Assembly (NCBI GenBank): GCA_000381625.1
Contig: KB906767.1
Span: 4,143,082-4,207,081, forward strand
DNA from: Bryobacterales bacterium KBS 96
GTDB lineage: Bacteria; Acidobacteriota; Terriglobia; Bryobacterales; Bryobacteraceae
Length of the DNA stretch: 64,000 nt
Direction of reading: 5' to 3'
A program made the position numbers and the translations under genes. The notes beneath the pieces are model-generated. The model was not told the DNA's origin. It was given only the letters and a program-made list of their open reading frames with translations, and did no database searches. Below are positions 16,698-25,403 of the stretch, piece after piece; positions within the stretch are counted from its first letter, which is position 1; every line of letters starts with the position of its first letter.

Positions 16698-17723
16698 TCA
16701 GCCGGCGGCCCGGCGGCGTCCGCCCGCGCTGGCGTCCGTCATGACGTGCTGCAGGATGGTTTCCGGCGTTTCACCATCGGCATGCGCATCGAAATTGAGA
16801 ATAATGCGGTGCCGGAGAACGGCGGGAGCAATCGCCGCGACATCCTCGATACTAAGGTGGAGCCGCCCGTTCATCAGAGCCAGAATGCGCCCGCATTCGA
16901 TCAGCGCCTGGGCGCCCCGTGGCGAACTGCCATATCGTATATAACGGTTCGTAATATCGGAAGCGATCGCGGACCCGGGTTGCGTCGCCATCACCAGATC
17001 GATGGCATACTCCTGGACATGCGGCGCAACGATCACCTGCCGGCAAATGGATTTCAACTCGGCGATATCGTCGTAATTCAAGATCTGCTGCAGCGCGGGC
17101 TCTTCCTGCTTAACCGTGACATCCACAATCCGGCTAAGATCGTCGCGCGATGGGAACGTAACCAGGATCTTCATCAGAAAACGGTCGAGCTGCGCCTCGG
17201 GCAGCGGATAGGTCCCCTCCATTTCGATAGGATTTTGGGTCGCCATCACGAGAAAGGGAGGCTCAAGGGAATACGTGGACGTGCCGCTGGTGACGGTTCT
17301 CTCCTGCATGGCCTCAAGCAATGCCGACTGCGTCTTCGGAGTCGCCCGGTTGATCTCGTCGGCCAAAACCAGATTGGCGAAAATCGGCCCCGGTTGAAAC
17401 CGCAGCACGCGATGTCCCTGGTCGTCCGTTTCCATGATCATACTGCCGACTATGTCGCCAGGCATGAGGTCCGGGGTGAACTGGATACGCGAATATTTGA
17501 GATGTAAGACGCGAGCCAGCGTCCGCAGCAGCGTTGTCTTTCCGAGGCCGGGCACTCCTTCGAGCAACACGTGTCCTCCGGCGAGCAGGCAAATCAGCAC
17601 TCCGTCGATGACGTCCCGCTGGCCGACGATAATTTTTGAAATTTCGTCACGAACTCGTGTCAGTTGCTCGGTTGCGCGCTCAATAGCGGCAGCATCGGCT
17701 TTGACCACGTCTGGCATTCTCAC
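16698..17723 (-). CDS. MoxR-family AAA+ ATPase
   Basis: 341 residues. The AAA+ module contains Walker A (EGVPGLGKTTLLR), Walker B (LVLADEINRATPKTQSALLEAM, with the MoxR hallmark after the acidic pair), sensor 1 (LVMATQNPIEMEGTYPLPEAQLDRF) and the C-terminal lid (RYIRYGSSPRGAQAL). This is the first gene of a four-gene minus-strand operon with DUF58 and two VWA membrane proteins. MoxR proteins act as chaperones that mature or assemble partners bearing VWA metal sites. About 50 bp separate it from the CYTH gene upstream, which may be co-transcribed. Confidence 0.92.
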   Translation of the reverse strand: MRMPDVVKADAAAIERATEQLTRVRDEISKIIVGQRDVIDGVLICLLAGGHVLLEGVPGLGKTTLLRTLARVLHLKYSRIQFTPDLMPGDIVGSMIMETDDQGHRVLRFQPGPIFANLVLADEINRATPKTQSALLEAMQERTVTSGTSTYSLEPPFLVMATQNPIEMEGTYPLPEAQLDRFLMKILVTFPSRDDLSRIVDVTVKQEEPALQQILNYDDIAELKSICRQVIVAPHVQEYAIDLVMATQPGSAIASDITNRYIRYGSSPRGAQALIECGRILALMNGRLHLSIEDVAAIAPAVLRHRIILNFDAHADGETPETILQHVMTDASAGGRRRAAG

Positions 17724-17776
17724 CTCATTCTAAAAACACTTATTTCAAGGCGTGCTGACTTGCGAGGCTTCGTCTA

Positions 17777-18358
17777 TCAAGACGAAAACAGCATGTGCTT
17801 TGGTTGCCGGCCTTTCTCCCCGCAGTCCTTTGTATACAGGCTCGCATAGCTGTCGAGTATGTAGCTGTCGGACGAAAATCCCAGTTCCACGGCCGTGCTA
17901 TCTATCCAGTCACCAGGCCCCTCCAGTTCCAGAAAGGCTCCTATGGGCGTTTCGTCGAGAACGATTGAGCCCGACGCCTCCCGCTGGCGGAATTCGGTTC
18001 GAAACTTCTCGTACCGGAAGACTACTCCATATCCCAGCCGGGCCAAAATGTCCGATACGGTCGCCAGCGAACCCACCGTCGTTTCGAGTTCCGGCCGGGT
18101 CTTGTGCGGACCGGCCTTGGCGGGCCCCTTCCAGGTGATAACGGCGCGCTCACCCGATTGACGCAGGCGCAGAATCATACCCGTCTTTCTTAGTTGACGG
18201 TCGGGCAGGTCGTACAGGCTGTTCGATTCAAATTCCCGAGGCTGGCTGATGAGGTATCCGGCTTTGCGCAACCGTAGCGTTATTTCGCCGATATCCCGAA
18301 CCGGCAGCTTTACTTCCGTTTCGACCGCGCCGCTAATCATCTGTTCCGATTGTCCCAT
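17777..18358 (-). CDS. CYTH-domain protein (class IV adenylate cyclase/CyaB-like)
   Basis: 193 residues. The CYTH signature ExExK is at residues 13-17 (ETEVK), followed by the basic and acidic strands of the tunnel fold: LRKTGMILRLRQSG, AVITWKGP, ELETTVG, YEKFRTEF, IVLDETPIGAFLELEGP. The group includes class IV adenylate cyclases, thiamine triphosphatases and inorganic triphosphatases; which one applies cannot be decided here. It lies upstream of the MoxR operon on the same strand and is divergent from tRNA-Arg 23 bp away. Confidence 0.82.
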   Translation of the reverse strand: MGQSEQMISGAVETEVKLPVRDIGEITLRLRKAGYLISQPREFESNSLYDLPDRQLRKTGMILRLRQSGERAVITWKGPAKAGPHKTRPELETTVGSLATVSDILARLGYGVVFRYEKFRTEFRQREASGSIVLDETPIGAFLELEGPGDWIDSTAVELGFSSDSYILDSYASLYTKDCGEKGRQPKHMLFSS

Positions 18359-18381
18359 TGGCGGCTATAATGCGAAAGGAC

Positions 18382-18458
18382 GCGCCCGTAGCTCAGTTGG
18401 ATAGAGCGACAGACTTCGAATCTGTAGGCCGGGGGTTCGAGCCCCTCCGGGCGCGCCA
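18382..18458 (+). tRNA. tRNA-Arg (anticodon TCG)
   Basis: A complete cloverleaf: acceptor GCGCCCG/CGGGCGC, D-arm AGCTCAGTTGGATAGAGC, anticodon stem ACAGA/TCTGT with loop CTTCGAA (anticodon TCG), T-arm GGGGGTTCGAGCCCCTC, and an encoded CCA at 18456-18458. No integrase fragment is next to it. Confidence 0.97.
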
Positions 18459-18578
18459 GATTTCCAGTTCAAACATCTGCAACGGATCGAATATCCGGCT
18501 GGGCCCCGGATTGGCGATTTGCACACGCTGCATTGAGCGTATGGCGGAAAAATTTGGACCAAAGTTAACGGATCGCCG

Positions 18579-19259
18579 CTACTGGCAAATGACAATCTGA
18601 TTTCGCTTAAGAATTGGAATCTCGATGGAAGCGCCGTTTTCGCGCGGCAACAATAGTGCCTTCACTTCGGCTTTTGCGTACCCCGAACGAGAGATCAGCA
18701 AATCATAATGGCCGGCCGGAAGATCGTCGAACGCAAATTTGCCCCCTCGATCGGAACGGCGCATCGACACCTGCTCACCCGCCCGCCATACCGTTACTTT
18801 CGCGTTCGAAACAGGGCTGCGACCGTAATAGTCCTGGATAATACCATGCAACCGGGGCTTCATGGCGCCTGGAGTTTGGTACACAATCGAGGAGTGTGGG
18901 CCACAGTAGTTCATGTCTGGGATGCTCCCAACTTTAAGAACAATCGCCAGTGATTGAGAGCCTTTAGTAGTGAAGTCGACCGGAATCGTCTGCTTGATGA
19001 AGCCCGGCCGCGAGAGTTCAAGCTCATATAATCCGCTAGGCACATCCTCAAACCGGAAACCTCCGGCTGTGCCCGATTTTGTTCGAAACGCCCGGTCAAC
19101 CGAGATCAGCAGCACCGACATCCCTTCCAGAGGAGCCGAAGCAGGATCGGTCAACCGACCCGTCAGCCGACGATCGTCTTGACTCTGCACCGAAGCGCTA
19201 GCCACAAGCAGGCACAGTATCGGAAGAACGAATTTCGAGGCAGCCGGATGGGTCGCCAT
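18579..19259 (-). CDS. Secreted protein with two carboxypeptidase-regulatory-like domains
   Basis: 226 residues from the ATG at 19259. A signal peptide (FVLPILCLLVASASVQSQ) precedes two repeats of the CarboxypepD_reg-type beta sandwich: RLTGRLTDPASAPLEGMSV ending FEDVPSGLYELELSRPGF, and LHGIIQDYYGRSPVSNAKV ending FDDLPAGHYDLLISRSGY. Both keep the typical G-F-x-F-(D/E)-(D/N)-(L/V)-P-x-G pattern. Such domains are common in Acidobacteriota as stand-alone secreted proteins; they have no known catalytic role. A 150-bp gap with a terminator separates it from the large lectin protein upstream. Confidence 0.78.
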   Translation of the reverse strand: MATHPAASKFVLPILCLLVASASVQSQDDRRLTGRLTDPASAPLEGMSVLLISVDRAFRTKSGTAGGFRFEDVPSGLYELELSRPGFIKQTIPVDFTTKGSQSLAIVLKVGSIPDMNYCGPHSSIVYQTPGAMKPRLHGIIQDYYGRSPVSNAKVTVWRAGEQVSMRRSDRGGKFAFDDLPAGHYDLLISRSGYAKAEVKALLLPRENGASIEIPILKRNQIVICQ

Positions 19260-19336
19260 CACGAGAAACAATAAGCGGAAGTCTTGATTGTATTACGATT
19301 TGGCCCGGCGCCACCGAGCATGCATGCTCATAACGA

Positions 19337-19376
19337 CAAAACGGGCGGGGCCGATACGTGCATCCGCCCCGCCCGT
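19337..19376 (-). terminator. Rho-independent terminator of the lectin-propeller gene
   Basis: An 11-bp perfect GC-rich stem (ACGGGCGGGGC at 19341-19351 with 19366-19376) and a 14-nt loop are followed on the minus strand by TTTTGTC. It lies 46 bp beyond the stop of the large secreted protein and is oriented to end it. Confidence 0.82.
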
Positions 19377-19422
19377 AGAGAACCACCGGATAATTACGTC
19401 CTATGGCTCGCTTGCATTCGAT

Positions 19423-22400
19423 TCATTGCCCGGTGTTACTGAACGTCAACGAGAGTATATTCTGGGTTGCGCTCAGGCCGCCGGTCCCGGCGGTGAAACC
19501 CATGAAGGCATAGTTGCCTCCGACCGCTTGGGGAATATTGATCGGGAACGACGCCGTATACGTCAGCGCCTGGTTATTCACGTCCGTGATCGTGGCGCCG
19601 AGCGTAGTTCCATCGTAGGTTAGGTGAACTGCAAAGGTGTCGCCGCTGTGCAGATTGAGTCCAGTCGGAGTCAAGTCCAGGGAAGGCGACGTTGGAGACG
19701 CGCCTCCGGTGAAGATCCCGATCGAGTTGACGCCCTCGCCGCTGTTATCAAAAAGGTCGAATTTGAGGGCCACGCTCTGCCCGATACCGGTGCCGAGGCC
19801 GTTATACGGATCGCTTCCATATCCCAGGCCTCCACCCAACCCGCCAAGTGCTTGCGGGCCGGTGTTCTGCAGCACGAAGGCGAAGCCGTCCGCTTGAGCG
19901 TTCGACAACTGGAAACGAAAGTCGGCGGTGAAGTTCTCAACGTTTACCGGTGTGTTGAAATAAGCGCTGCGCGCTTCGTATCCTCCGCCGTCTGTGAGTT
20001 GAAGATTCCCGCCGTTGACGCTGGCGCCGTTGTTCAGAACCATTGCGGCCGAATTGAAGCCGGTCGGGAAGTAGGGCGACGGGCTGAAATTCCAGTTCAG
20101 GATTTCCTGGATCGCCGAATTGGCCCCGGTTCCTGCGGTGAATCCGACATACGCTGTTGGGCCGCCTACGTTCGCCGGAATGTCCACCGTGAAATTGGTG
20201 GAGAATGTCTTGGTCGGATCGTTCGTGTCCGTGATCTTCATCGCCAGTACGGAACCGTCATAGGTCAACCGGACCTTGTAAATGTGTCCGTTGTGCAGGT
20301 CAATTCCCTGATTCGTCAGATCGATCGACGGCGAGGTAGGACTCGCCCCGTTCAGAAACAGACCTGTCGTGTTCGTTCCTTCACCGGAGTTGTCGAACAG
20401 ATCGAATTTAATCGCGACGCTATTCGGTATGTTCCGCTCGGTGTAGCTGATATGGTAATTCGGCTCAGGACCATAGCCGAGCCCGCCGCCGAGCGATCCC
20501 ACTGCGGTCGGGTCGCTTCCCTGGATCGTGAATGTGAAGCCATCGGCCCCGGCCCAACTGAGCTGGAATTCAAAATCCGTCGTGAAATGCTGGATGTTTA
20601 CAGGCGATGTATAGAATGCGCTGCGCGCCTCCCCATTGCCGCCATCCGTCAGTTGCAATCGGTTGCCGCTGATTGTGGCGCCGCCGTTCAGCGACAGTCC
20701 CGCTGCCGAAAAGCCGTTTGTAAATTCCGGCGCCGGCGGCGTGGAGGACGATTCCACTGTGAAGAACGCCGAGGCAACCGGACTTGGCGAGAAACCGCTT
20801 CCCGTCGCAAACGCATGAATGCTGGTGGGACCCGAGATCTCGATCGCTCCGTTGTACACCGGCGACGATGTGCTCGGAATGGAGCCGTCCGTAGTGTAAT
20901 AAATGGTCGCGCCTTGCGAACTCTCGGATAGCGTGATCGATTGAGGCGAATTGAAAACCGTTCCGGCCGGTGCGCTGAAAGTTGGCGCGGCGGCGGGAGG
21001 ATTGCCGGTTCCCTGAGACGACAGCAAGCCGTACACCGTCACGCTATTCAGACCGGGCACGAATACTCTTCCGTCCGTCACGATGGGATTTGTGAACTTG
21101 ACGGCATAGGCCGGGACATCGCGCGAATTAGGAGCATCGTTGCTGCTGTAAAGCCTGTTTGCCAGATTCCCGGCATCGTAAGCGTACAGAACGGCCGGCC
21201 CGTTCCCTCTGGCCGAGTTATCGATCGCCCAAACGACGCCATTCGAAGCGCCGCTCGCGGAAACTACCGGACTGGTTCCACTTGTCGTATAGTTCGTGCC
21301 GTAGTGATCCGCCGACTGCGAAACCGGGTTCCACGAAAGTTGCCCGTTACTGAGGGTATAGGCCGCTAACACGTTGCCGTCCGCCCCGACATACAGCGTG
21401 TTGTTGAAGAGCGCGAAGCTATTGTGAAGTGTGGTGCCCGCAAAGATCGTCTGCACGTTTGCGTTTGCAGTCGGGTTGTAGCCGCTCATTGAATCCCGGT
21501 TGAGTAAATAAATGTTTCCGGCTTTATCCGACGACACCAGCAAATGGGGGTACGGACCGGGTTGATCGGGCAGCACGATGGCCGATCCAACACCGGTGTC
21601 CAGATCGCCGGCATTTAACTTGTCCTGGTCGTTGGCCATGAAGAAATCGCCAAACTGGATTCCGGAGTTAGTGCTGAGCCGCAGCACCGCCTCGCCGTAA
21701 TTGTTATTTGTGGGATCCGACGTTCCGTTCCCCGCCGCCAGAAATAGATTGCCCTTATTGTCCGTCGAAATCGCTCCGCCCGCCATCCAGATGCCGCCGC
21801 CCCATCCATTGGGAGTGGTGCAATACACGCCCACCTGCTGGCTGATATTGGACGCTTGATAGCCGAGTACCCATCCGTGATAGTTGCCCATATCTCCGTG
21901 CGCGGCCCATGCAATGTAAACCACGCCGTTCACCAGCGTGAGCGCTGCCCGCTGATGCTCGCGCATCGGGTCGAAATTCATCGTTCCATTTGAACTTCCC
22001 GCGCCGTTTCCCGGCACGGAGGCTCGAATCACCGTGGGGCCGTTCATCTTTTCGGCCCCGGTCCCCAGATCCAGCGCGTGTAGTTCCTGGACGTAACTAA
22101 CGGCCCCTCCGGATGTGTGCTTAGTTAGAGAAACGAGATAGAGAGTGTTACTCGCCGGGTCAATCACAGGCGTACCGGTAATTCCGATCTCAGGCACAAT
22201 GTCGGAAGTGGCCACATCTGTATATGGCACCGTCGTAACGCCATTCGCCGGATCGATGAACGATACCTTCCAGAGATATCCTTGGGCGGGATTGTTGCCG
22301 TCCGCATCGAAGGCATACACGCTGTCATGCTCAGTCGCAACGTAAATAACGTTGTGAACTCCCTGACCCGGGACATTAACCTGCGTCTTATAAAGAGGCT

Positions 22401-22653
22401 GTGTATACGTGAATCCGTCGGTAGGAAAGCTGTATAGTTTTCCAAATGTCTGCTGATTTACGTTTTGTGGCGTCAGCACATATTCGGACGCATTCAGGCC
22501 TGTCCGGGCATTGTCGTATTTGTACGTCAATACATCGGTCGCATGCGCGATTCCGCAGCCGAAAACGGCGAGCAGCGCAACCGGCGCGAACACACGTGCC
22601 GCGAGAGAACTGTTTCGCGATTGTCTGGCGTGAAGGGGGTAGGACTGAGTCAT
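19423..22653 (-). CDS. Large secreted propeller protein with two L-type lectin-like domains
   Basis: 1076 residues. ATG 22653 is chosen because GGAG lies 6 nt upstream. An N-terminal signal segment (VFAPVALLAVFGCGIAHA) is followed by a PQQ/quinoprotein-like propeller region to about residue 550 (TYKYDNARTGLN, then VIYVATEHDSVYAFDADGNN). A chitobiase C-terminal-type domain comes next (TIYYTTDGSIPSTSSPVYNG), then two tandem legume-lectin-like domains that resemble each other (GNRLQLTDGGNGEARSAFY/GGNLQLTDGGGYEARSAYF; ADGFTFTIQ/ADGFAFVLQ; IKFDLFDNSGEG/LKFDLFDNSGEG). Probable role: binding of extracellular polysaccharide. No catalytic residues can be named. A terminator follows it. Confidence 0.82.
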   Translation of the reverse strand: MTQSYPLHARQSRNSSLAARVFAPVALLAVFGCGIAHATDVLTYKYDNARTGLNASEYVLTPQNVNQQTFGKLYSFPTDGFTYTQPLYKTQVNVPGQGVHNVIYVATEHDSVYAFDADGNNPAQGYLWKVSFIDPANGVTTVPYTDVATSDIVPEIGITGTPVIDPASNTLYLVSLTKHTSGGAVSYVQELHALDLGTGAEKMNGPTVIRASVPGNGAGSSNGTMNFDPMREHQRAALTLVNGVVYIAWAAHGDMGNYHGWVLGYQASNISQQVGVYCTTPNGWGGGIWMAGGAISTDNKGNLFLAAGNGTSDPTNNNYGEAVLRLSTNSGIQFGDFFMANDQDKLNAGDLDTGVGSAIVLPDQPGPYPHLLVSSDKAGNIYLLNRDSMSGYNPTANANVQTIFAGTTLHNSFALFNNTLYVGADGNVLAAYTLSNGQLSWNPVSQSADHYGTNYTTSGTSPVVSASGASNGVVWAIDNSARGNGPAVLYAYDAGNLANRLYSSNDAPNSRDVPAYAVKFTNPIVTDGRVFVPGLNSVTVYGLLSSQGTGNPPAAAPTFSAPAGTVFNSPQSITLSESSQGATIYYTTDGSIPSTSSPVYNGAIEISGPTSIHAFATGSGFSPSPVASAFFTVESSSTPPAPEFTNGFSAAGLSLNGGATISGNRLQLTDGGNGEARSAFYTSPVNIQHFTTDFEFQLSWAGADGFTFTIQGSDPTAVGSLGGGLGYGPEPNYHISYTERNIPNSVAIKFDLFDNSGEGTNTTGLFLNGASPTSPSIDLTNQGIDLHNGHIYKVRLTYDGSVLAMKITDTNDPTKTFSTNFTVDIPANVGGPTAYVGFTAGTGANSAIQEILNWNFSPSPYFPTGFNSAAMVLNNGASVNGGNLQLTDGGGYEARSAYFNTPVNVENFTADFRFQLSNAQADGFAFVLQNTGPQALGGLGGGLGYGSDPYNGLGTGIGQSVALKFDLFDNSGEGVNSIGIFTGGASPTSPSLDLTPTGLNLHSGDTFAVHLTYDGTTLGATITDVNNQALTYTASFPINIPQAVGGNYAFMGFTAGTGGLSATQNILSLTFSNTGQ

Positions 22654-23501
22654 GTCGCTCCAACTGATTATGTATCTATACTGGGACGCTTTTGCAAAAG
22701 AACGATTACACATTTGTTACATATCTGCGGTTTTAGGCCGAAAGTTTGTCCTCATCCCGGAATGCGTAACAACTATCGGGATTGGCTCGTGATTACCAGG
22801 CGTCAATGCTGAGATTCAACGGCTGTCGAAGTTGAGGAAGGGCGCGAACGCGATACGCCGAACCCAAAATACTCCGTGCGCGAGCAAATTCAGGCAATCA
22901 GCCCGAAAAATCCTCACAATTGGAATAAAACGCCAGGAGGACCACGCTTGCCAGGAAGACGGCAAAACCGGATCTGGCGGCTCGGCTTCCTGGAAGACAG
23001 GTCGGAACGCCTGCTCCACCGCTCCGCCGTGTAGACCGGGATATCTCGTACTGGAAGATATAGAACCAAATAGTGCTCCAGGAGTTCGCGTCGCCAGACG
23101 GCGAGAAACGCAAATCGGATGTGAGGCCCGAACGACTGGCATCTGACGATGCCAATCCTCCTCCGCTCTGGACCCATTGTAAGCGGAAAGCGAATGAATG
23201 GGCATTTAACTCCGTCGATTCAGACGAAAAATACCGACATGATTCCAATCCAGCGCGAGAATCGGCAATTTCTATCCAAAACGACTCCAAGTAGCCGGCC
23301 TAACCGCTCGCTCAATCGAGATGATCTGCCATTTTGGTTACCCAAACAACAACCGTTAGATAAATTAAACATGCTCTTGCCGATCGCATTCACCGGTTCG
23401 CGAAAATCGACGGTGCACTAACCCGGCGGTAGCATGGTTTAGATAACGGGTTGGAAGTCCGCCACTTCAGCCATCCCGCCGCTTTGCGCAGGCGGATTTC
23501 G
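22654..23501. other. 848-bp gene-poor gap
   Basis: No convincing gene was found. Short frames on both strands lack recognisable motifs. The stretch at 22970-23030 contains words such as GGTCGGAACGCCTGCTCCAC that look like a dispersed intergenic repeat. The 120 bp before cbiM carry an AACCCG/CGGGTT inverted pair (near 23418-23452) but no cobalamin-riboswitch core, so how the transporter is controlled is not visible. Confidence 0.4.
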
Positions 23502-25403
23502 ATGCATATTCCAGACGGTTACCTGAGTCCCTCCACTTGCGGTGTAATGTATTTCCTCGCGCTGCCGTTCTGGTCTGGCGCGCTGATCCGCTTGAAAGCC
23601 GTTCTTTCGACCCGGGTGGTTCCGCTGTTATCGCTGTTCGCGGCCTTTTCGTTCGTCGTGATGATGTTCAATCTCCCGCTTCCGGGGGGCACGACCGGAC
23701 ACGCAGTAGGTATGGGTATCGCAACGATCGTCCTTGGCCCGGCGGCATCCATACTGGCTATCTCGATTGCGCTTCTGGTGCAGGCATTGTTTTTCGGCGA
23801 TGGGGGAATCAGCACCTTCGGCGCCAATTGTTTCAACATGGCGATCGCCGGCTCGCTCGTCGCCTACGCCGTGTACCGTCTGGTGGGAGCCGGAGCCAGC
23901 CTCACGGCAAGGCGGAGGGTGTTTGCGGCGGGCGTGGCCGGCTATATCGCCATTAACGTTTCTGCTCTGCTGGCCGCTATCGAATTTGGCATTCAGCCTG
24001 CCCTGTTTCGAGACGCATCGGGCGCGCCACTTTACTGCCCGTATCCCTTGAGTGTTTCAATTCCCGCGATGATGATTGGCCACCTGACATTTGCGGGCCT
24101 CGCGGAATTGATCGTGACGGCCGGTCTAGTTTCGTATTTGCAACGAGCCGATCCCTCGCTGCTGCGTATCACCGCTCCGGAAGCGCCCGATCGCGACTCT
24201 CCGCGCGAAGCGGGCGAAGCTGTGCGTTGGCCCGCCGCTCGCAAGCTATGGCTGATTCTGGCAATCGTTCTGGTCATCACTCCCTTGGGCATCGTCACCG
24301 CCGGCAGCGCTTGGGGGGAGTGGTCCGCGCAGGATTTCGAAAACCCAGGTGCCCGGCGTGAGATGGCGGCAGCGTCGCGAAATCAGGCCCCGCCCTCCCA
24401 GGCGCCCAAAGGTCTTCAGAGATTGTCCTCTCTCTGGACCGCTCCGATTTCGGGTTATGCCCCGAGATTCGTAAAAAACGCCTACTTCGGCTATTTTGCT
24501 TCGGCAATGACGGGCGTAGGAATTATTATTCTGTTCGTTCTGTTCTTGAGCCGTGTTTTCCGGGCACGCGCGCCGAACCCGAAGCGGCAGCGCGCAAGCT
24601 TTCTGGAAAAGACCATGTCCGGTTTCATCCGCGCAACACAGCACGCAATCTTCGCGGAGGACCTGGCGCGATCCGATGGTTTGCTGCAACGCTTCGATCC
24701 GCGCGTGAAACTCACCGGGACACTGGCGCTGATCGTCGCATGCGTGGCCTCCAGACGGTTGATCGTGCTGGCCGCGCTCTTGTTATTCGCCTGTCTACTG
24801 GCGTTTCTTTCACATGTGCCGTTGAAAACGCTATTAGTTCGCGTTTGGCTGGCCGTATTAGGATTCACCGGCCTGATCGCATTGCCCGCCGTCTTTTTAA
24901 CTCCTGGGGTCATGCTGGCGCGCGTTCCCGTCGTGGATTGGCCAATTACCGTGCAGGGGCTCAGAACCGCCGCGTTCCTCATTCTGCGTGCGGAAACGGC
25001 CGGCACTTACTCGCTTCTCCTGATCCTATGCACGCCCTGGATACGGGTCCTGAAATCGCTGCGTTTTTTCCGGGTCCCGGCCTTATTTGTGCTGATTGTC
25101 GGGATGACCTATCGATATTTGTTTTTGTTGTTGCAGATAGCGGAGGAAATGTTCGAGGCCCGTCGCGCGCGGCTGGTCGGCGTTCTGCAACCGTCCGAAC
25201 GGCGCCGTTTGCTGGCCGGGACCGCCGGCGTGCTTTTGGACAAGAGCCTGCAGTTGAGCTCCGAAGTACACGCCGCCATGCAGGCCCGCGGCTATCGTGG
25301 AGAAGTGCATCTCCTCGAGGACATACGCATGCTGCCGGCGGATTGGCTCCGGCTTGGAGCGGCAGCCGGCATTTCCGTCCTCGCGATCTGGTTCGGCCGA
25401 TGA
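23502..25403 (+). CDS. Cobalt/nickel ECF transporter, fused CbiM-CbiN-CbiQ
   Basis: 633 residues in one chain. Residues 1-230 are the substrate-binding CbiM/NikM part. The mature N-terminus must be Met1-His2 (MHIPDGYLSP), because the N-terminal amine, His2 and a histidine at position 67 bind the metal in the family; here residue 67 is indeed His (GGTTGHAVG). This decides the start at 23502 over any upstream codon. Residues 250-390 form an N-type segment with two helices. From about 395 (MSGFIRATQHAIFAEDLA, then LQRFDPRVKL) it is CbiQ, the T component with the coupling helices (EEMFEARRARLVG, HAAMQARGY). It overlaps cbiO by 4 bp. Cobalt versus nickel cannot be decided. Confidence 0.88.
   Translation: MHIPDGYLSPSTCGVMYFLALPFWSGALIRLKAVLSTRVVPLLSLFAAFSFVVMMFNLPLPGGTTGHAVGMGIATIVLGPAASILAISIALLVQALFFGDGGISTFGANCFNMAIAGSLVAYAVYRLVGAGASLTARRRVFAAGVAGYIAINVSALLAAIEFGIQPALFRDASGAPLYCPYPLSVSIPAMMIGHLTFAGLAELIVTAGLVSYLQRADPSLLRITAPEAPDRDSPREAGEAVRWPAARKLWLILAIVLVITPLGIVTAGSAWGEWSAQDFENPGARREMAAASRNQAPPSQAPKGLQRLSSLWTAPISGYAPRFVKNAYFGYFASAMTGVGIIILFVLFLSRVFRARAPNPKRQRASFLEKTMSGFIRATQHAIFAEDLARSDGLLQRFDPRVKLTGTLALIVACVASRRLIVLAALLLFACLLAFLSHVPLKTLLVRVWLAVLGFTGLIALPAVFLTPGVMLARVPVVDWPITVQGLRTAAFLILRAETAGTYSLLLILCTPWIRVLKSLRFFRVPALFVLIVGMTYRYLFLLLQIAEEMFEARRARLVGVLQPSERRRLLAGTAGVLLDKSLQLSSEVHAAMQARGYRGEVHLLEDIRMLPADWLRLGAAAGISVLAIWFGR

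Noticed and set aside
19624..20931. Long open frame (435 codons) antisense to the lectin gene
   Set aside because: It has no recognisable motif, is rich in Arg and Val as expected from the complement of a GC-rich gene, and the opposite strand carries clear lectin repeats.
22816..23205. 129-codon minus-strand frame in the 848-bp gap
   Set aside because: It has no recognised motif or ribosome site, and it contains a word that resembles a dispersed repeat; coding is not supported.
23380..23501. Cobalamin riboswitch before the CbiMNQ gene
   Set aside because: The conserved core (GCCACTG and the other B12-element boxes) is not present; only a short inverted pair is seen.
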